From: Ignelater luminosus
Taxonomy: Eukaryota; Arthropoda; Insecta; Coleoptera; Elateridae
Length of the DNA stretch: 64,000 bases
Assembly: GCA_011009095.1 (NCBI GenBank)
Contig: VTPC01000028.1
Span: forward strand, 1-64,000
Direction of reading: 5' to 3'
Both the position numbers and the translations under genes were made by a program. Below are positions 9,560-21,213 of this stretch, piece after piece (position 1 is the first letter of the stretch; each line of letters begins with the position of its first letter). The notes below the pieces were generated by a model. It was not told the origin of the DNA and searched no databases. It saw only the letters and a list, made by a program, of their open reading frames with translations.

Positions 9560-12470
9560 GTGCAAAAATTTCAAAATCTCTTAAGTCATTCAAATTTGTT
9601 ATCAAATAGACCTGTAGTTTAGTTTTTAAACAAAAGTAAAAATTTGGAATTAACGTTAAGAAAAGATCAAGGACATACATTGCAAAACGAATAGGCTAGT
9701 AATATAACTAATTTGAATGATATCACACAGTACTTTATTTTTGAAGGAAAATGCATTAAAAATAACACTTGGAATAAAGGTTTTATTAAATTTTTTCAAA
9801 AAAGAAAAAATGCAAAACAATTCCAAAACACATTAATTCGTTTTTGTCTTCTCGTCCCTTTTTAATCTCTGTGCAGCATGGCGTAGTCCCTCGGAACAAC
9901 ATTGCTCAGTTGCTGAAAAAAAAAGAATTTATATATGCGAGCTATAAATATGACGATAAAAAGAATATTTTTGTCGGATATTCATCGTCTTGGTTCCAGC
10001 CATTTGGAGATTCCCACGTTGACGCAATCACGAATAACCACGAATAACAGCAAATTCGTTGGTCAGAACATTTTTTTAAATTCTGTAGATCTTGCCTATA
10101 GAGCCAACTCCACCGATCTTACATAAAAAGAGTTTCTAGAAAAAAAAAGAAAACGAATGAACAAAAATAATTATGTGTAACAAACAAATCTGCATGTTCT
10201 TTATTTAATTTTCTATTTCTCCAAAACTTTCTTTTGTATCTACTGGCAAGATTTGCTCTACCTCTGATCTTTGATTGATTGATTAATCGTAATATCAGAA
10301 TTTAAAATTTTAGTATCGCTAAAACTACTTGTGTTGCTATAATTGGCATTGATGGTCAAAGTTTCTTTCATAGTAAATAGTATTGTTTTAAATTTTGTCA
10401 AAGATTTTATTATGGTTGTCATTTTTATTATTGAATAATTGTAATTTATGTTTCGCTTTTATAATATTTTTGTACTGCCCTAATCTACGGTACTTTTGTC
10501 TAGTGGATAAAGTACTAAAAGGTTTTTACTTTATTCTTTTAAACATTTCGCTTACAGTATATTGTTATCCTTAAAAATACAAGAATCAGTACAAGTACTA
10601 CATATTACTAATTTAAACTTATCTATTAACGACACTAAACCAGACAAATTTGCACAAAAACTGCAAAATACTGTGGAATGAATTTACTCGGACCGAACGA
10701 AGGCAGGAAACCAAATCAGTGGTGTTCTTTAAAAAATGTACAGTTTAGATGCAGACGGGCTAAATATTTTTATTACATTCTTAGAAAGGACCATGTCCCT
10801 CTCTTTCTATTTGTAAAACAAACACAAAATTTTCCTAAAAACGTCTAAGAAGGAAGTCATAAATTTTGTTTGAAACCCCGTTCACATTGACAGGTGAATC
10901 AGGCAAATTTTAAAATAACGGGATATTATTCACTATTATTTGAATTCTGCACTTTCTTCATACCTGACTTTAAATAAAGAAATATTGATTTTTACCGCTT
11001 TACTGCTTGTTTATAAGTCGTTCAATATATTATGTAGTAAAGTTTCACTTCAGAATAAGTGCATTGTATAAAAATGTATTATTATGTATCATCTTGGAAT
11101 GGTCCCTACCTGGTCAGGCGCTTTTGTGCGGGGCACAATCTGTAAAAGATCCACTTCACTGTGTGATTTTTATATAGAAAATACTATAGTTACATAAATA
11201 TTGCTGTGGTTTTTGGCCATACAGCAAAAACGCCACCTGATGTGATTGAAATTACGCGCTGGCGATATAACTTGAATACTCCTTTGCGATGTCATAGTAC
11301 TGACGTACCAGCTACATCGATACAATGTAATCGAGAGATGTCACACCTATCTTTACCTGGTCCGACCACAGGTCTTTTACGCATAAATGCACATAATAGC
11401 TTTTGTGTGTGCCTTCTCTAGAATTTTGCTTTTATTATTGAAATTTGTCATTATTAAAAATTTGCAGTAGATAAAAGCACTACTCAAAAGCTGAAGTGCG
11501 TAAATTAGCATGTTATAACTAAAACAAGCTCGAAGTTCTAGAATTATTTCATTTCATATTGATAAGTCATTTAAGGGTATTAGAAAAACCACAAGCAAAT
11601 TTACATTGGACCGCGTAACACCATATAATCACATCCTCAATCGAAATCTGCTTCTCCTTCACTGTTTTAGATTTTCTAAAAAATTGATCTATGATACAGA
11701 ATTATCAAACTCTACTTTCTTCCCTAATCTAAAAAATGAAATACTACTTTTACTATTTTTTAAATTATTATTACAGTTCAATATGACACTTTAAAATAAT
11801 GTAAAAATCCTTGAAACATCGTTTTATAGAGAATACGCCAATAATTTCTTTAAAATACTTGCTTTGGTTTAGATGTTCTATTCGCAAATGTAATTTATAA
11901 TTTGATAGCTTTTTCGTTAAATACTGTTTTAATAAATATGGACTTAATTGAAAAATATATATAACAGAAAAGAAAGAATTACCAAATAACATAAGATTGC
12001 AATTTAAAAAAAAGCAATAAAGAGAGAAAAGAAGGATTCCAACCCCGATTTTCTGCTTGCAGGACGAACCCCCGTCCCACGACACCACTACGCCATCGAC
12101 AGGCCAACATGCATTTTCGGAATGTAAACGACAGAGAAAGTACATTATCTTAAGTTTGCTTTATTTTAATTAATTTCATTATTTAATTTATTAATTTAAT
12201 AACCCCAGTCTTTCTGAAAAAGGGAAAATATCTAATTCATAAAATTAGAAATGGAAATATTAAAATTAAATACAAAATACACCAAGATCGCATCCCATTG
12301 TATAAGACACGAACGCAACCAGTTATACATCAGTGCTAAACAGGTTTCTTAATAGCGTCGCTTCGATTATTATTTAATTTGCACTATACTGTACATAACA
12401 TTTTACATAGTTTATAATCAAATCAAATCCTATTTGTGCAAAATTACAATATTATGAGTTTGCTGATTCC
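9560..12470. other. AT-rich intronic DNA without recognisable genes
   Basis: No coding region is supported. A less AT-rich patch at about 11100-11420 contains a 71-codon frame that matches nothing known to me. A possible tRNA-derived head lies at about 12030-12116 (separate entry). Confidence 0.4.
12030..12116 (-). other. Possible tRNA-related SINE head
   Basis: On the minus strand an A-box-like TGGCGTAGTGG is followed by a B-box-like GGTTCGTCC. The spacing is much shorter than in a functional tRNA and no cloverleaf can be drawn, so this is not a tRNA gene. A degraded tRNA-derived SINE is possible. Confidence 0.2.
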
Positions 12471-12477
12471 GATGTTG

Positions 12478-12835
12478 ATCTTATCTCTCTAATAGGATAA
12501 AAGGATAAAACACGACAATCAATTCTCTACTTCGTATCCCGTTACGTCTGGCGTACTTTAAAGTTCAGGCTTACGCGGATGATACTACTTACTTACAAAT
12601 CTTTTGCTTTTTCGGAAAGAGCTCAGGCATATAAAAACATCAATAACGAACTCCACGAGATCACCCAACTTTCGTTTAAACAGAACCTTATGCTAAATAG
12701 CAAAACATTTTATCTATTTTTTTTCGGAAATCGAAATCACATCTTGACTGTTAAAAACAATTATTATAATCTACGTATTAATAATCAACAAATTCCAGGT
12801 GTAGATTCAACCAGAAATCTAAGAATCATTTAGAC
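12478..12835 (+). pseudogene. LINE reverse-transcriptase fragment
   Basis: Reads FKVQAYADDTTYLQI (reverse-transcriptase motif C, YADD) near 12555-12595. After a frameshift it continues as about 80 codons with the helical region that follows motif C in CR1/Jockey-type LINEs. Motifs A and B and the endonuclease are absent. A short dead fragment. Confidence 0.6.
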
Positions 12836-13951
12836 GCAAACTTGAGGTTTAAGTAACATGTTTGTAAACTACTTTAGAAACCTTAGACTTCCTTAAAACT
12901 TATACGCAAATCGACATTTTAAATATGACCATAGAGTAATTAATATAAGTAGAGGAACAATTACAATGTTTTAAATGTAACCCAAAACCGTACTGTATAA
13001 CAGGTAGCGATATATTTAGCCATCTATAGGACGGTACAAAAAGTTTAACAGCATTTCTTCGCACCTAAAACTGCAGTTTACAATACATTTAATAGACGAA
13101 AAAGATTTAGTTGTAGAATAGACCCACTTAATACCTCTTCGTGTTGCGGTCATTATTAAACGAAAAAAAGGTATTATTTATGTTGCCAGTAATGACAGCT
13201 GAATTTCAGTCAAAACACGAATTAATAAAATCTGATACATTTGAGGGTATACAATGAAATTCTTAATTATTTATTCCTTAAAGAGTTTGAATGGTCAAGA
13301 CTAAACTAAGAATCAGAATTTGGTATTTTTATTAAAGCAAATTCTGTAATTATTATTTTGAACGTCTGCAGAAATAATTCAAAGTACATTAATTTATAAA
13401 AATAAACTTTTCTTTAAATTGTTGCTTTAGTTAGACTACAATATATATGTTTGTTTTTACGGCCTATTTTTGTAACGCTGCACTTTTACTATATGTAAAT
13501 ACTACTTGTAACACGTAGTTTGTATGTAGTTCGTATTTAAAAAATAAAACTTTTCCGTGCATTACTGGGCCGAACAGCATAAAAAGTGTTTTCTTATAAA
13601 TCACTTCCCATGTGCAGGTATTTCGAGTTTAGACGTTTAGAAAGTTTTTTTGTTTACTTATGTGTTTCTTTTTCAAAACAGTACTGTTAAAAACAATTTT
13701 GTGATTTCAATAACGAATGGATTTGCTAAGATTTCGTTTCGATCTATTCTATAGTAAAAAAAAGGTAAAGTAATATAATAGTGTCTGACTATTTTTCAGG
13801 TGCAAGGCCCTAATTTGAAGCACAAGATGCAAGCCATGTGCTACAAAAAAGTTGACGTGGCTTCATGCAGCTTTGAATGTCGATAACTGTGTAACTAAGA
13901 CAAATTGAATATAAGTTCTACGGGTGTATGCACAAACAATTGGGACAGAAG
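12836..13951. other. AT-rich intronic DNA
   Basis: No gene, RNA or clear repeat structure seen. Confidence 0.4.
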
Positions 13952-14760
13952 ACTATCGGTTTAACTCTAATTTGCAATTGTTGCAACTGTCAGTTAGTTA
14001 AAGCTTTTCCCAACATGGTCTTAAAATTTGGTTAATTCAGTTTTGCTTTTAATAAGTAGGTAAAAAGTCTAAATGAAAATCAACGCTGCCAGATTTTATT
14101 AATTATTATTCTCATAAGCACAACAAATACCTCTAGATACTTTTTTGCAAATTCCAAGAAGCACAATATATGGTATTTGCATACGAACTGATACAGAAAA
14201 GAGTAAAGGGATCTGGAAGACCTGACAGAAAAATATCACTAATGTTCTTGCAAGTTAAAATTAGTCTTCGTTAACTTTAGTAAAATATTGTTTTAAAAGC
14301 TTGTTTTCTAGCAACCAAAGAGATGCCTTCCTTTCTTGAGATATTGCATATATAATTTCGGTGCAATTTTGTATATTTGCCCAAGTTTACGAAGACTAAT
14401 TTCAAGTTTACGGTGAGCCACGTTTGCAAGAGCTTCTTTTTCCTTTGGTAACATTACGGAAGGTCTTCCAGATCCTTGCAATTTTTTTGCGCCATAAATT
14501 TTTTGAGCTCGTGTACGAATATCATAAAGTGTGCTTTTTGGAATTTTCATTGCGATAAAATATCTAACAGTATAGGACTTTTTTGTCCTTATGGCTATCA
14601 TAAAATTTGGCAACAGCTTCGTGCCGCCAATTTTCATTTGAGCACTCCATACTTTTAAAAACAAAACTGAATTAACCAAATTTTAAAAATATGTTGGGAA
14701 TATCTGTAGCTAACTGACAGCTGCAAGCTGACATTTTCTCTTAGAGTTTAAACCGATGGT
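13952..14760. mobile_element. Fold-back Tc1-like element: two inverted copies of a transposase N-terminus
   Basis: The two ends are imperfect inverted repeats of about 100 bp (from ATCGGTTTAA at about 13954 to its complement at about 14752, including TTTGGTTAATTCAGTTTTG at about 14030 and its complement at about 14660). Both arms encode the same DNA-binding segment, facing inward: IPRSTIYGI..GSGRP on the plus strand (about 14150-14220) and IPKSTLYDI..GSGRPSVMLP on the minus strand (14570-14450). The minus-strand frame is open for 123 codons. No catalytic domain is present. The layout is a palindrome of two 5' ends of one Tc1-like transposon. Confidence 0.7.
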
Positions 14761-14764
14761 TTTT

Positions 14765-16931
14765 TCTCTGGATGTAGTCTGCTGGGAGAGTGATTTTCGG
14801 TATTTTTAAAATGCCGATGAAAAGATTTCTTTTTATCAAAAGTCGCAAAACTTAGGCAGATTTTTTTAAAGTGTTGGTTGTCATTTCGAGAACACATGTC
14901 TAGCAATTAACGATCAATTGTTACTATAGAATTCTTTTGGATTTGTTTTGATATGTTTCAGAAAAATACACGAAAATAGTATAAAAGCTCCATAGTGTTA
15001 GCTTCTTCATAAATGGAAATATTCTAAAACTGTAGAGTTAAACGGGTTAACGAGTCTAGAAATTCATAGAAATCGGACAGGTTAAGAGGTAAAAAAAAAC
15101 AAAGAAAATACTTTTGAATTTTTACATACTCGCGAATCTTTTTTAGATTTTCCCAAAAGAAAAGAATTTTAGAAATGACGGAGTTGTTGTTTTCGTTTAT
15201 AGATGATAGGCGATGCTTTACCGAGTACAGTCCAATACGAAACACTTTATATTATAGACTATGACTTAAAAGGAATAAAGAAAGTCACCAAAAAGAAATT
15301 TGCTATAAGCTCAACAGTTGTGAAGTTTCAAGACGTATTGAAAATGTTCCAGAAGATAAAAGAGCAAAGCGTTCATTTAAAAACCATTAAAGTATAAAAG
15401 TAGAACCGTCATCGTCAAATGTAGGGTATTCACGAACGACTTTTTTCTCCTGAGATTTTGTACAGCTATTGCCATATACAGAAACTTTTCTCAAGTACTA
15501 CCGCATTGCCTCGTATTCCCGGCATATTTCCTTTACAACCTCGACAATGCTGGAATCATTGCCTATATTTCTTAAAATATTGCCAACATTTCCCTAACAC
15601 TGCTACGTTCCATTAATTAGTTCTACTATTTCCAGCTACATGCCTAAAACATTCCTGTTTTCCGCGTCATCTTAAAATGCTCGAGGCAGAAAGAATTATC
15701 AGAAACATGGCGACAAAAAATCATTTTCAATGTTGAAAAAGTAATAGCTAATTTAATTGATTATTTCAAACTTTACAAAGCTCTTAAATTTTCTGGGATA
15801 AGACTTATCCGCTGCCAACGTCAAGAAAAGAATTTAAAAGTATTGTCTTTGTCATTACAGAAATTGACGTTCGCTGCTGATAGTTCAGGAAACCTTCGCC
15901 GACAGCGCTGCTAAATAATTTTTTTAGAAAACCAATCTCGATTGATCTCAGCTTTCGATAAGCAAAACTCCTTTTTAAAGAGAAGGATACAATATATGAA
16001 TCTTGTGGATCCTTTTTAAAGAAGTTAGAGGTCTTCAAAGATTTTTATTTTTGTTTTTCTATTATTTAAAACTACTGATGCGATTCTGTTCAAATTTGAT
16101 ATTATAACTAAATCTTTACTCTTTTGGGACGAGGTGACAATTATCCTGCTTGTTTTGTTTTTAGTTAGACAATAGAAATAGAACAACAACAATAAAAAAG
16201 CATTACGTTCCTTGATTTATCAATTGCAACGATGTACTCGTAGTATAAGTGGTCGCGCTCGCTCGTCGTGATTGCTTTTGCAACATTAGCACCGGTTAGA
16301 CGACGGAACCGATTTGCAGATCCCTCCACAATTCTCTCCGACCGGCCCTAACATAGTATCATAGTAGTTTTGTAGCAAGTTTGCTATCAAATTCATCTGT
16401 TGATCGCGTGGAGCGTTCTGGTTACCTGATTACCAAATCTCAATAGGTCAAAAAAACTTAAGCCTATTGGCCATCATGATTTTGATTTTCTCTTCCCAAT
16501 CGTCATAAAATTACCTGGCTTGACCATTGAAAACAAGTGTTTCTTGCTGTAATCACTACCACTCTTTCAAAGAACCTACTGACTCGCTCATGCACAATAG
16601 TCGTAGTAGCTTTACTTCGTAATTTCCCAAATTTACAGGAGTATTACCGAAATTGACACTAAAAATGTGTTTTGTTATCGAGATTTTTGCAAATTTTTAA
16701 AAGAAAATTGCGTTGCTTGGTGGCTACAAAGATTTTCCTCTTCCGAAAAATTTAGTTCATCTACTACCGCTATATTCTGTAGCAGATTTTTGTAAGTGGG
16801 TTGTAAAAGAACTGTTAGATATCTTTGAATTTTCTCCTGATGTAACAGGAAACATCTTCAATTATTTCAATTTACTCTGCTTTTAAGCTAATTAACTTTG
16901 TGTCTTAGTTTAGTATGAATCACCCTTTATA
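14765..16931. other. Intronic DNA with a word-rich block and a tRNA-like patch
   Basis: No gene is supported; frames of 64-77 codons at 15024-15400 and 15805-16038 are unrecognised. Bases 15460-15690 form a word-rich block. Near 16230-16275 a GC-richer patch contains TAGTATAAGTGGTC, which resembles a tRNA A-box, but no T-arm follows. Confidence 0.35.
15460..15690. repeat. TTGCC..TTTCC word-rich block
   Basis: ATTGCC followed some bases later by (A)TTTCC or GTTCC recurs several times at irregular spacing of roughly 15-40 bases, with much variation. No open frame or inverted ends are seen. It has the same style as the other word blocks, with its own vocabulary. Confidence 0.35.
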
Positions 16932-19561
16932 CAGGGTGATTCTGAAATAAAGGGTATCCTTTTAATAGGTGATAAGTGAGGCTAAAAGAAGTCAAAAAAT
17001 GAAGAAACGAAGTGGCTCCGTGAAAGTTGAAAATTTTTACAATTCTCCGAAATAATAAATACTGAAACCGCCTCTGGTTAGAAAAAGGAAAGTGTTCTTT
17101 GTATTCTCGCCTTCGGAGTAAAAAGTGAAAGTTAAGGAGATTTACGGTTGTTGTAAAACCATTGTAGTGCAAGAATGAAAATTTGCCAGACATGCCTATT
17201 TTCTTTGAACTAACGCAGCTGTAGTAGCACAATGAACAATAAATGCCATCATAAGCTACCCCCTGGACATTTTCAACTTTCCCTTCTTTAATCTGAAGTT
17301 GAGGAGATCAAAGAAATTGTGATATGTTTAACAGGCAGGGTTGTTGAAATGTATTAAGACAGTAAAAAGATAATAGCATAATTTATGTCACGAGCAATTA
17401 GACTCCAGTCTCGCAAGCAACATTTTAATCCCTTATTATTATTTAGTCGTTTGAATATAAAACGTTATGGAAGATACTACTAATTATCGCTTCTGTATTT
17501 AACTCAATTCCATAAAATCAACCAATTTTTATTTATGTAGCATAATGCTTATTGAAGTTTTTGGTTCTTCGGAATTTTACAGTAAAATTTTAATATTTTT
17601 CCATTTACAGATCAAAAAGTAAATGTTATAAACGTGTCCATAGGTTATTTATGGCATTGTAGAAACCAGAAAAACTATTATAAGCGTTTAAAGTGCGAGA
17701 AAGGTTTGGGCGAAATAGCGGTTCCTTTTAACATAAGCTATCGCCTTCTTTTATCTCGAGCAAGTAGTAAATAGTAAGTCTGTCAACTAAGCACGTACAG
17801 CAACTTTATTTTACCCCCCATCATGTTTACGTCTTAATCCAAAAAAGCGAGAATTATAAAAAGGTTTCTCGTCAAAACGTTTTCTTGAAGATTAAATATT
17901 TGGTACCTGCATCTTTCAAAGGCACTGCCTTTACCCTAACAACTAGATACTTTCAATTTCTTTTTCTAAAAACATATTTCAATAGTAAAATGAAGGTCGC
18001 TGACCGCTGCCTATTTAACGCAAAAATATAGCTTCTTTTGTTAATGTCAGAAATGCGAATCTCATTGAAAAGCGCACGAAAAAGGGCCATAATTCATAAT
18101 TCAATCTTCTTTCGTTTTCTTGTAAAGACTAAACAGAGTATCGCGACGTTTACGTATTCATGTTATCACCTTATTACTTGAAAGACGGGCAACTTACCAA
18201 AATATTACAACAAATGTAGAAAATGACCACCGTCGACCTGAAGACAAGCCTCTATGCGTCGGTGAAAACTGTTACGCACACGAGTAAATATTCCAGCTGT
18301 ATTGTGAATTTCTGCGGCTGCTGCTAAAATGCGTTGTTGAAGGTCTTCCGCGTTTTCGACTTCCGTGCGATATACAACAGACTTCATGTGACCCCACAAG
18401 AAGTAGTCCAGAGGATTTATGTCAGGGCTATGAGCAGGCCAGCGTACGGGACCATCGCGACCAATCCACCGATGGGGAAACATTTCGTTCAAATAGCCCT
18501 GCACACGTACGCTAGTATGCGGAGGGGCTCCATCATGCATGTAATAAATATGCCTACGAGTTTCTAGAGGTGTATCATCCAACATATCTGGCAACCTGTT
18601 TTCTAGAAATTCCAGATACGTGTCTCCGTTTAACCGCTGTGGTAAAATAAATGGTCCAAACAATGTGTCTCCTAAAATGCCACACCACACATTAATAGAA
18701 AACCGCCATTGAAATTTATTTTCCCTAATCAGGTGAGGATTAGCGTTATTCCAATAATGTACGTTATGAAAATTTAAGATACCGTCTCGCGTAAAACAGT
18801 ACTTTCTCTAGAAATTCCTGTTGTTGCATTGTTTTTTGTTGAAACCACTCATAAAATGTTCGTCTCGGTGCAAAGTCATTTTCAGTTAAATGCTGAACCC
18901 GTTGTACGTGATAGGGATGTAATAAGTACGACTTTAATATCCGATGCGCTGTTGCTTGGGAAACATTCACGTCGCGTGCGATACCGCGGGTACTTATTGT
19001 AGGATCTTCATTAATCATATCTTCTTCCGCTTGAAGAAAGTGTGGTGCTCGTTCTTGTCCTCGGCCTTCATATGTTGCGACGGTGCTACCTGTATCACGA
19101 AGTCGTTGTATCGTTTGCAGTATTGTATTCCGCGAAGGCTGTCTTCGTTGCGGAAAACGATCGGCGTACAGTCGTTTTGTCGCTTCGACATTATAATGAC
19201 ATTCTCCATACATTAAAGTTATGTCTGCCAACTCTTGAGTGGAAAACATCTCGCTCACTTTAAATTTTTTCACACCATGTCACTCTCAGGAAAGTCAAAG
19301 ACCTACTGATTGTGACAACATGTTCCGACCCTTACATATGTAAATAGCTACCTGCCAATGACAAGGAGGGTCAGTCAACCCCTATCGATTTTTACTTAAG
19401 TAAAAGTATGAGAGCAGGACCGGCTTGGCTTAGCGATTAAATTTCAAAAGTCTTTTTCTCGGAAACTGCAATTTTTACCTACCTTTTTTTATCGCAAATG
19501 TATGTACTATCACACCGCTATCCACCTTTAAGAGGATATTCTTTATTTCAGAATCACCCCG
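16932..19561 (-). mobile_element. DUF4817-type DD41D transposon, 2.63 kb
   Basis: Ends match as inverted repeats of about 27 bp (GGGTGATTCTGAAATAAAG at both; arms 16932-16960 and 19533-19561) with TA on both sides (16930-16931, 19562-19563). The transposase gene occupies only the right half (18205-19273, minus). About 1.2 kb on the left (16961-18204) has no recognisable content, making the element twice the usual mariner size. Either something has inserted there or this lineage has a long 3' region. Confidence 0.85.
18205..19273 (-). pseudogene. DUF4817/DDE transposase, broken at the first catalytic aspartate
   Basis: The first frame (19273-18764) starts MKKFKVSEMFSTQELADI and carries the DUF4817 helix-turn-helix (YADRFPQRRQPSRNTILQ) typical of insect transposases, then a second HTH. 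The reading frame shifts after EFLEKVLF, precisely where the first catalytic block (T-D-E-A) is expected, and that block is absent. The other frame resumes at RDGILNFHN and continues through 18690-18205 to the end (HFLHLL). There D in YMHDGAPPH and D in NPLDYFLWG are 41 residues apart. The protein cannot be made in one piece and lacks an acidic catalytic residue, so the element is non-autonomous. Confidence 0.88.
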
Positions 19562-20738
19562 TATACCAACATTTTACGGACACTCTGTGTAACATACATT
19601 AGCGTATTTATTTGACAAGACATGCAGAGAAAGCAGAGAATGATAATTAAATGGCATTGCATTTTAAAATTTCACGTATTGCTTATTAAAATAAGAACTC
19701 TCTCAATCATACATTAGTAAATTTAAATCTTGCTTCTTTTAATTTGATAATCTTTAAAATAAAAAATGCTTGTGTCCGTATAGCAAATACGTTGTTTCTT
19801 AAAACGGCTTTTATACTGCAATATCACATAGTGATTGACATAAATGAAATATAAGTATTAGCAATATGAACATGCCTAAAAGTTAAAAGGTATCAAATGC
19901 AATTTTGCATCCTTCTCTTATATAGTTATAAATATGAAAACTCGCTTGTTTATTCTACAAATAATAAAGAACACCGCAGTGGCTAAATGTAATCGTATGA
20001 ATCCTTTTTTTACAATGTGTTTACATATTTTGTTTACGAATAAGTTTTTATCGCCAGAAATTTCCCCGAAAAAAAATATACACAACAGAAATTTTAATAT
20101 AATCGTTTGAGATGTTTGTCAATTATATCAAGATATAAATTCTTTAAATTAGAAATAATCTGGCGCAATAATGAGAAGTTGGAGAGGGCAGCACCGTCTA
20201 TGCTTGCCCTTCTTTCCCCTCGATGCACTTGACCCACAACCGTACGAGTTACACATATCCCCATAACGTTGTTCCTCTAACCATATTTATTTCCTCTATG
20301 ATATTACTCAAAAGAACATGCTTTGTGAATCATTAGTTTTATTACTATAACAAAAATTAAAACTAAAGGTTATTGTCATTTCGCTTATAGTGCTTGTTTG
20401 GATCCAAGTGATAGGTACCACATTCAAATCATACAAAATTGGTGTTGCCGTTTTATTTATAATTTGTATCGTTATGAGTTTGTTTTACAAAAGATTTTGG
20501 ACCTTGGCTGGCTTAACCTGACGATTCGTTAAAAGTATCAATTGGGAACGTATATTCATACTCTACTTTCGTCAAAATGTTCTACATCTCTTGGTTTCGA
20601 ATTGATACCTGCATTCAGCTAATGTCCGCTATAATTATAGCCTTACTATGCCTCATCATACGTAATCATTCTTTCGAAAAAGTTTTGTATACAGTGCTGT
20701 CAGGTTATACAATTCCCTTCCTTCTGAGACACAAAGTC
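19562..20738. other. AT-rich intronic DNA
   Basis: No gene seen. A GC-richer patch at about 20170-20260 is unassigned. A 66-codon frame at 20577 is hydrophobic but unrecognised and was not called. Confidence 0.4.
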
Positions 20739-20790
20739 TTGATTTTAAAAAGCTTAAGTTATATTAAATATATTTAATTTATTTCAATGA
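20739..20790. repeat. Left member of a direct repeat flanking copy B exons 2-5
   Basis: Resembles 24041-24098 (both read roughly TTGATTTTAAAAAG..TTAAGTTATATTAAATA..TTTAATTTA) in the same orientation. AT-rich, so chance similarity is possible, but the match runs over about 50 bases. Confidence 0.4.
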
Positions 20791-21213
20791 ATTTGATATA
20801 GTGTTAACAATAACGACCAAATAATATGTAATCTTTTTCTTATAATAGATTTTAAGGTCCTTTTTATTTAAGAAATAAAAATTTCAGTAATCCGAGCTTT
20901 CGTTTTATTGTTCAAAATCTTTTTAAGGATATTATATAAAAATAATAATAAAAGTTTTTTATTACATAGTAAAAGTTTTTGATTTTGTATGTATAAGTTA
21001 AAGATTTTTTGATGTATAAATATTGTTTTTTATTATAATATAAATATAAATAGTTTTTATAAAAATAGGGATAATAATTTCCGATTTGAATTCTGAAATA
21101 AACCTTTTTGTAACATAATCATACTTGACCGAATGATAGATATATTACAACTTCACTTTTAAAACCTTAAATGATTTTCAACTTGTCTTGATATTATATA
21201 TTATTACTTTCAG

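Larger units (their letters stand above)
7180..21213 (+). other. Putative 14-kb intron 1 of CRAL-TRIO copy B
   Basis: Runs from the GT after exon 1 to the AG before exon 2. It contains the (AAC)n tract, word-rich blocks, a MITE, a LINE scrap, a fold-back Tc1-like element and a DUF4817-type transposon, listed separately. The matching intron in copy C is only 639 bp, so most of this length is inserted DNA. No host exon is seen inside. Confidence 0.5.

Noticed and set aside
11771..12145. 124-codon minus-strand open frame
   Set aside because: Covers AT-rich DNA and the tRNA-like patch; no domain and a biased composition.
16230..16275. Possible tRNA gene (A-box-like TAGTATAAGTGGTC)
   Set aside because: No T-arm, no acceptor stem pairing and no B box at the right distance.
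20577..20777. 66-codon hydrophobic open frame
   Set aside because: Inside the proposed intron, no homologue recognised, and AT-rich DNA produces such frames by chance.
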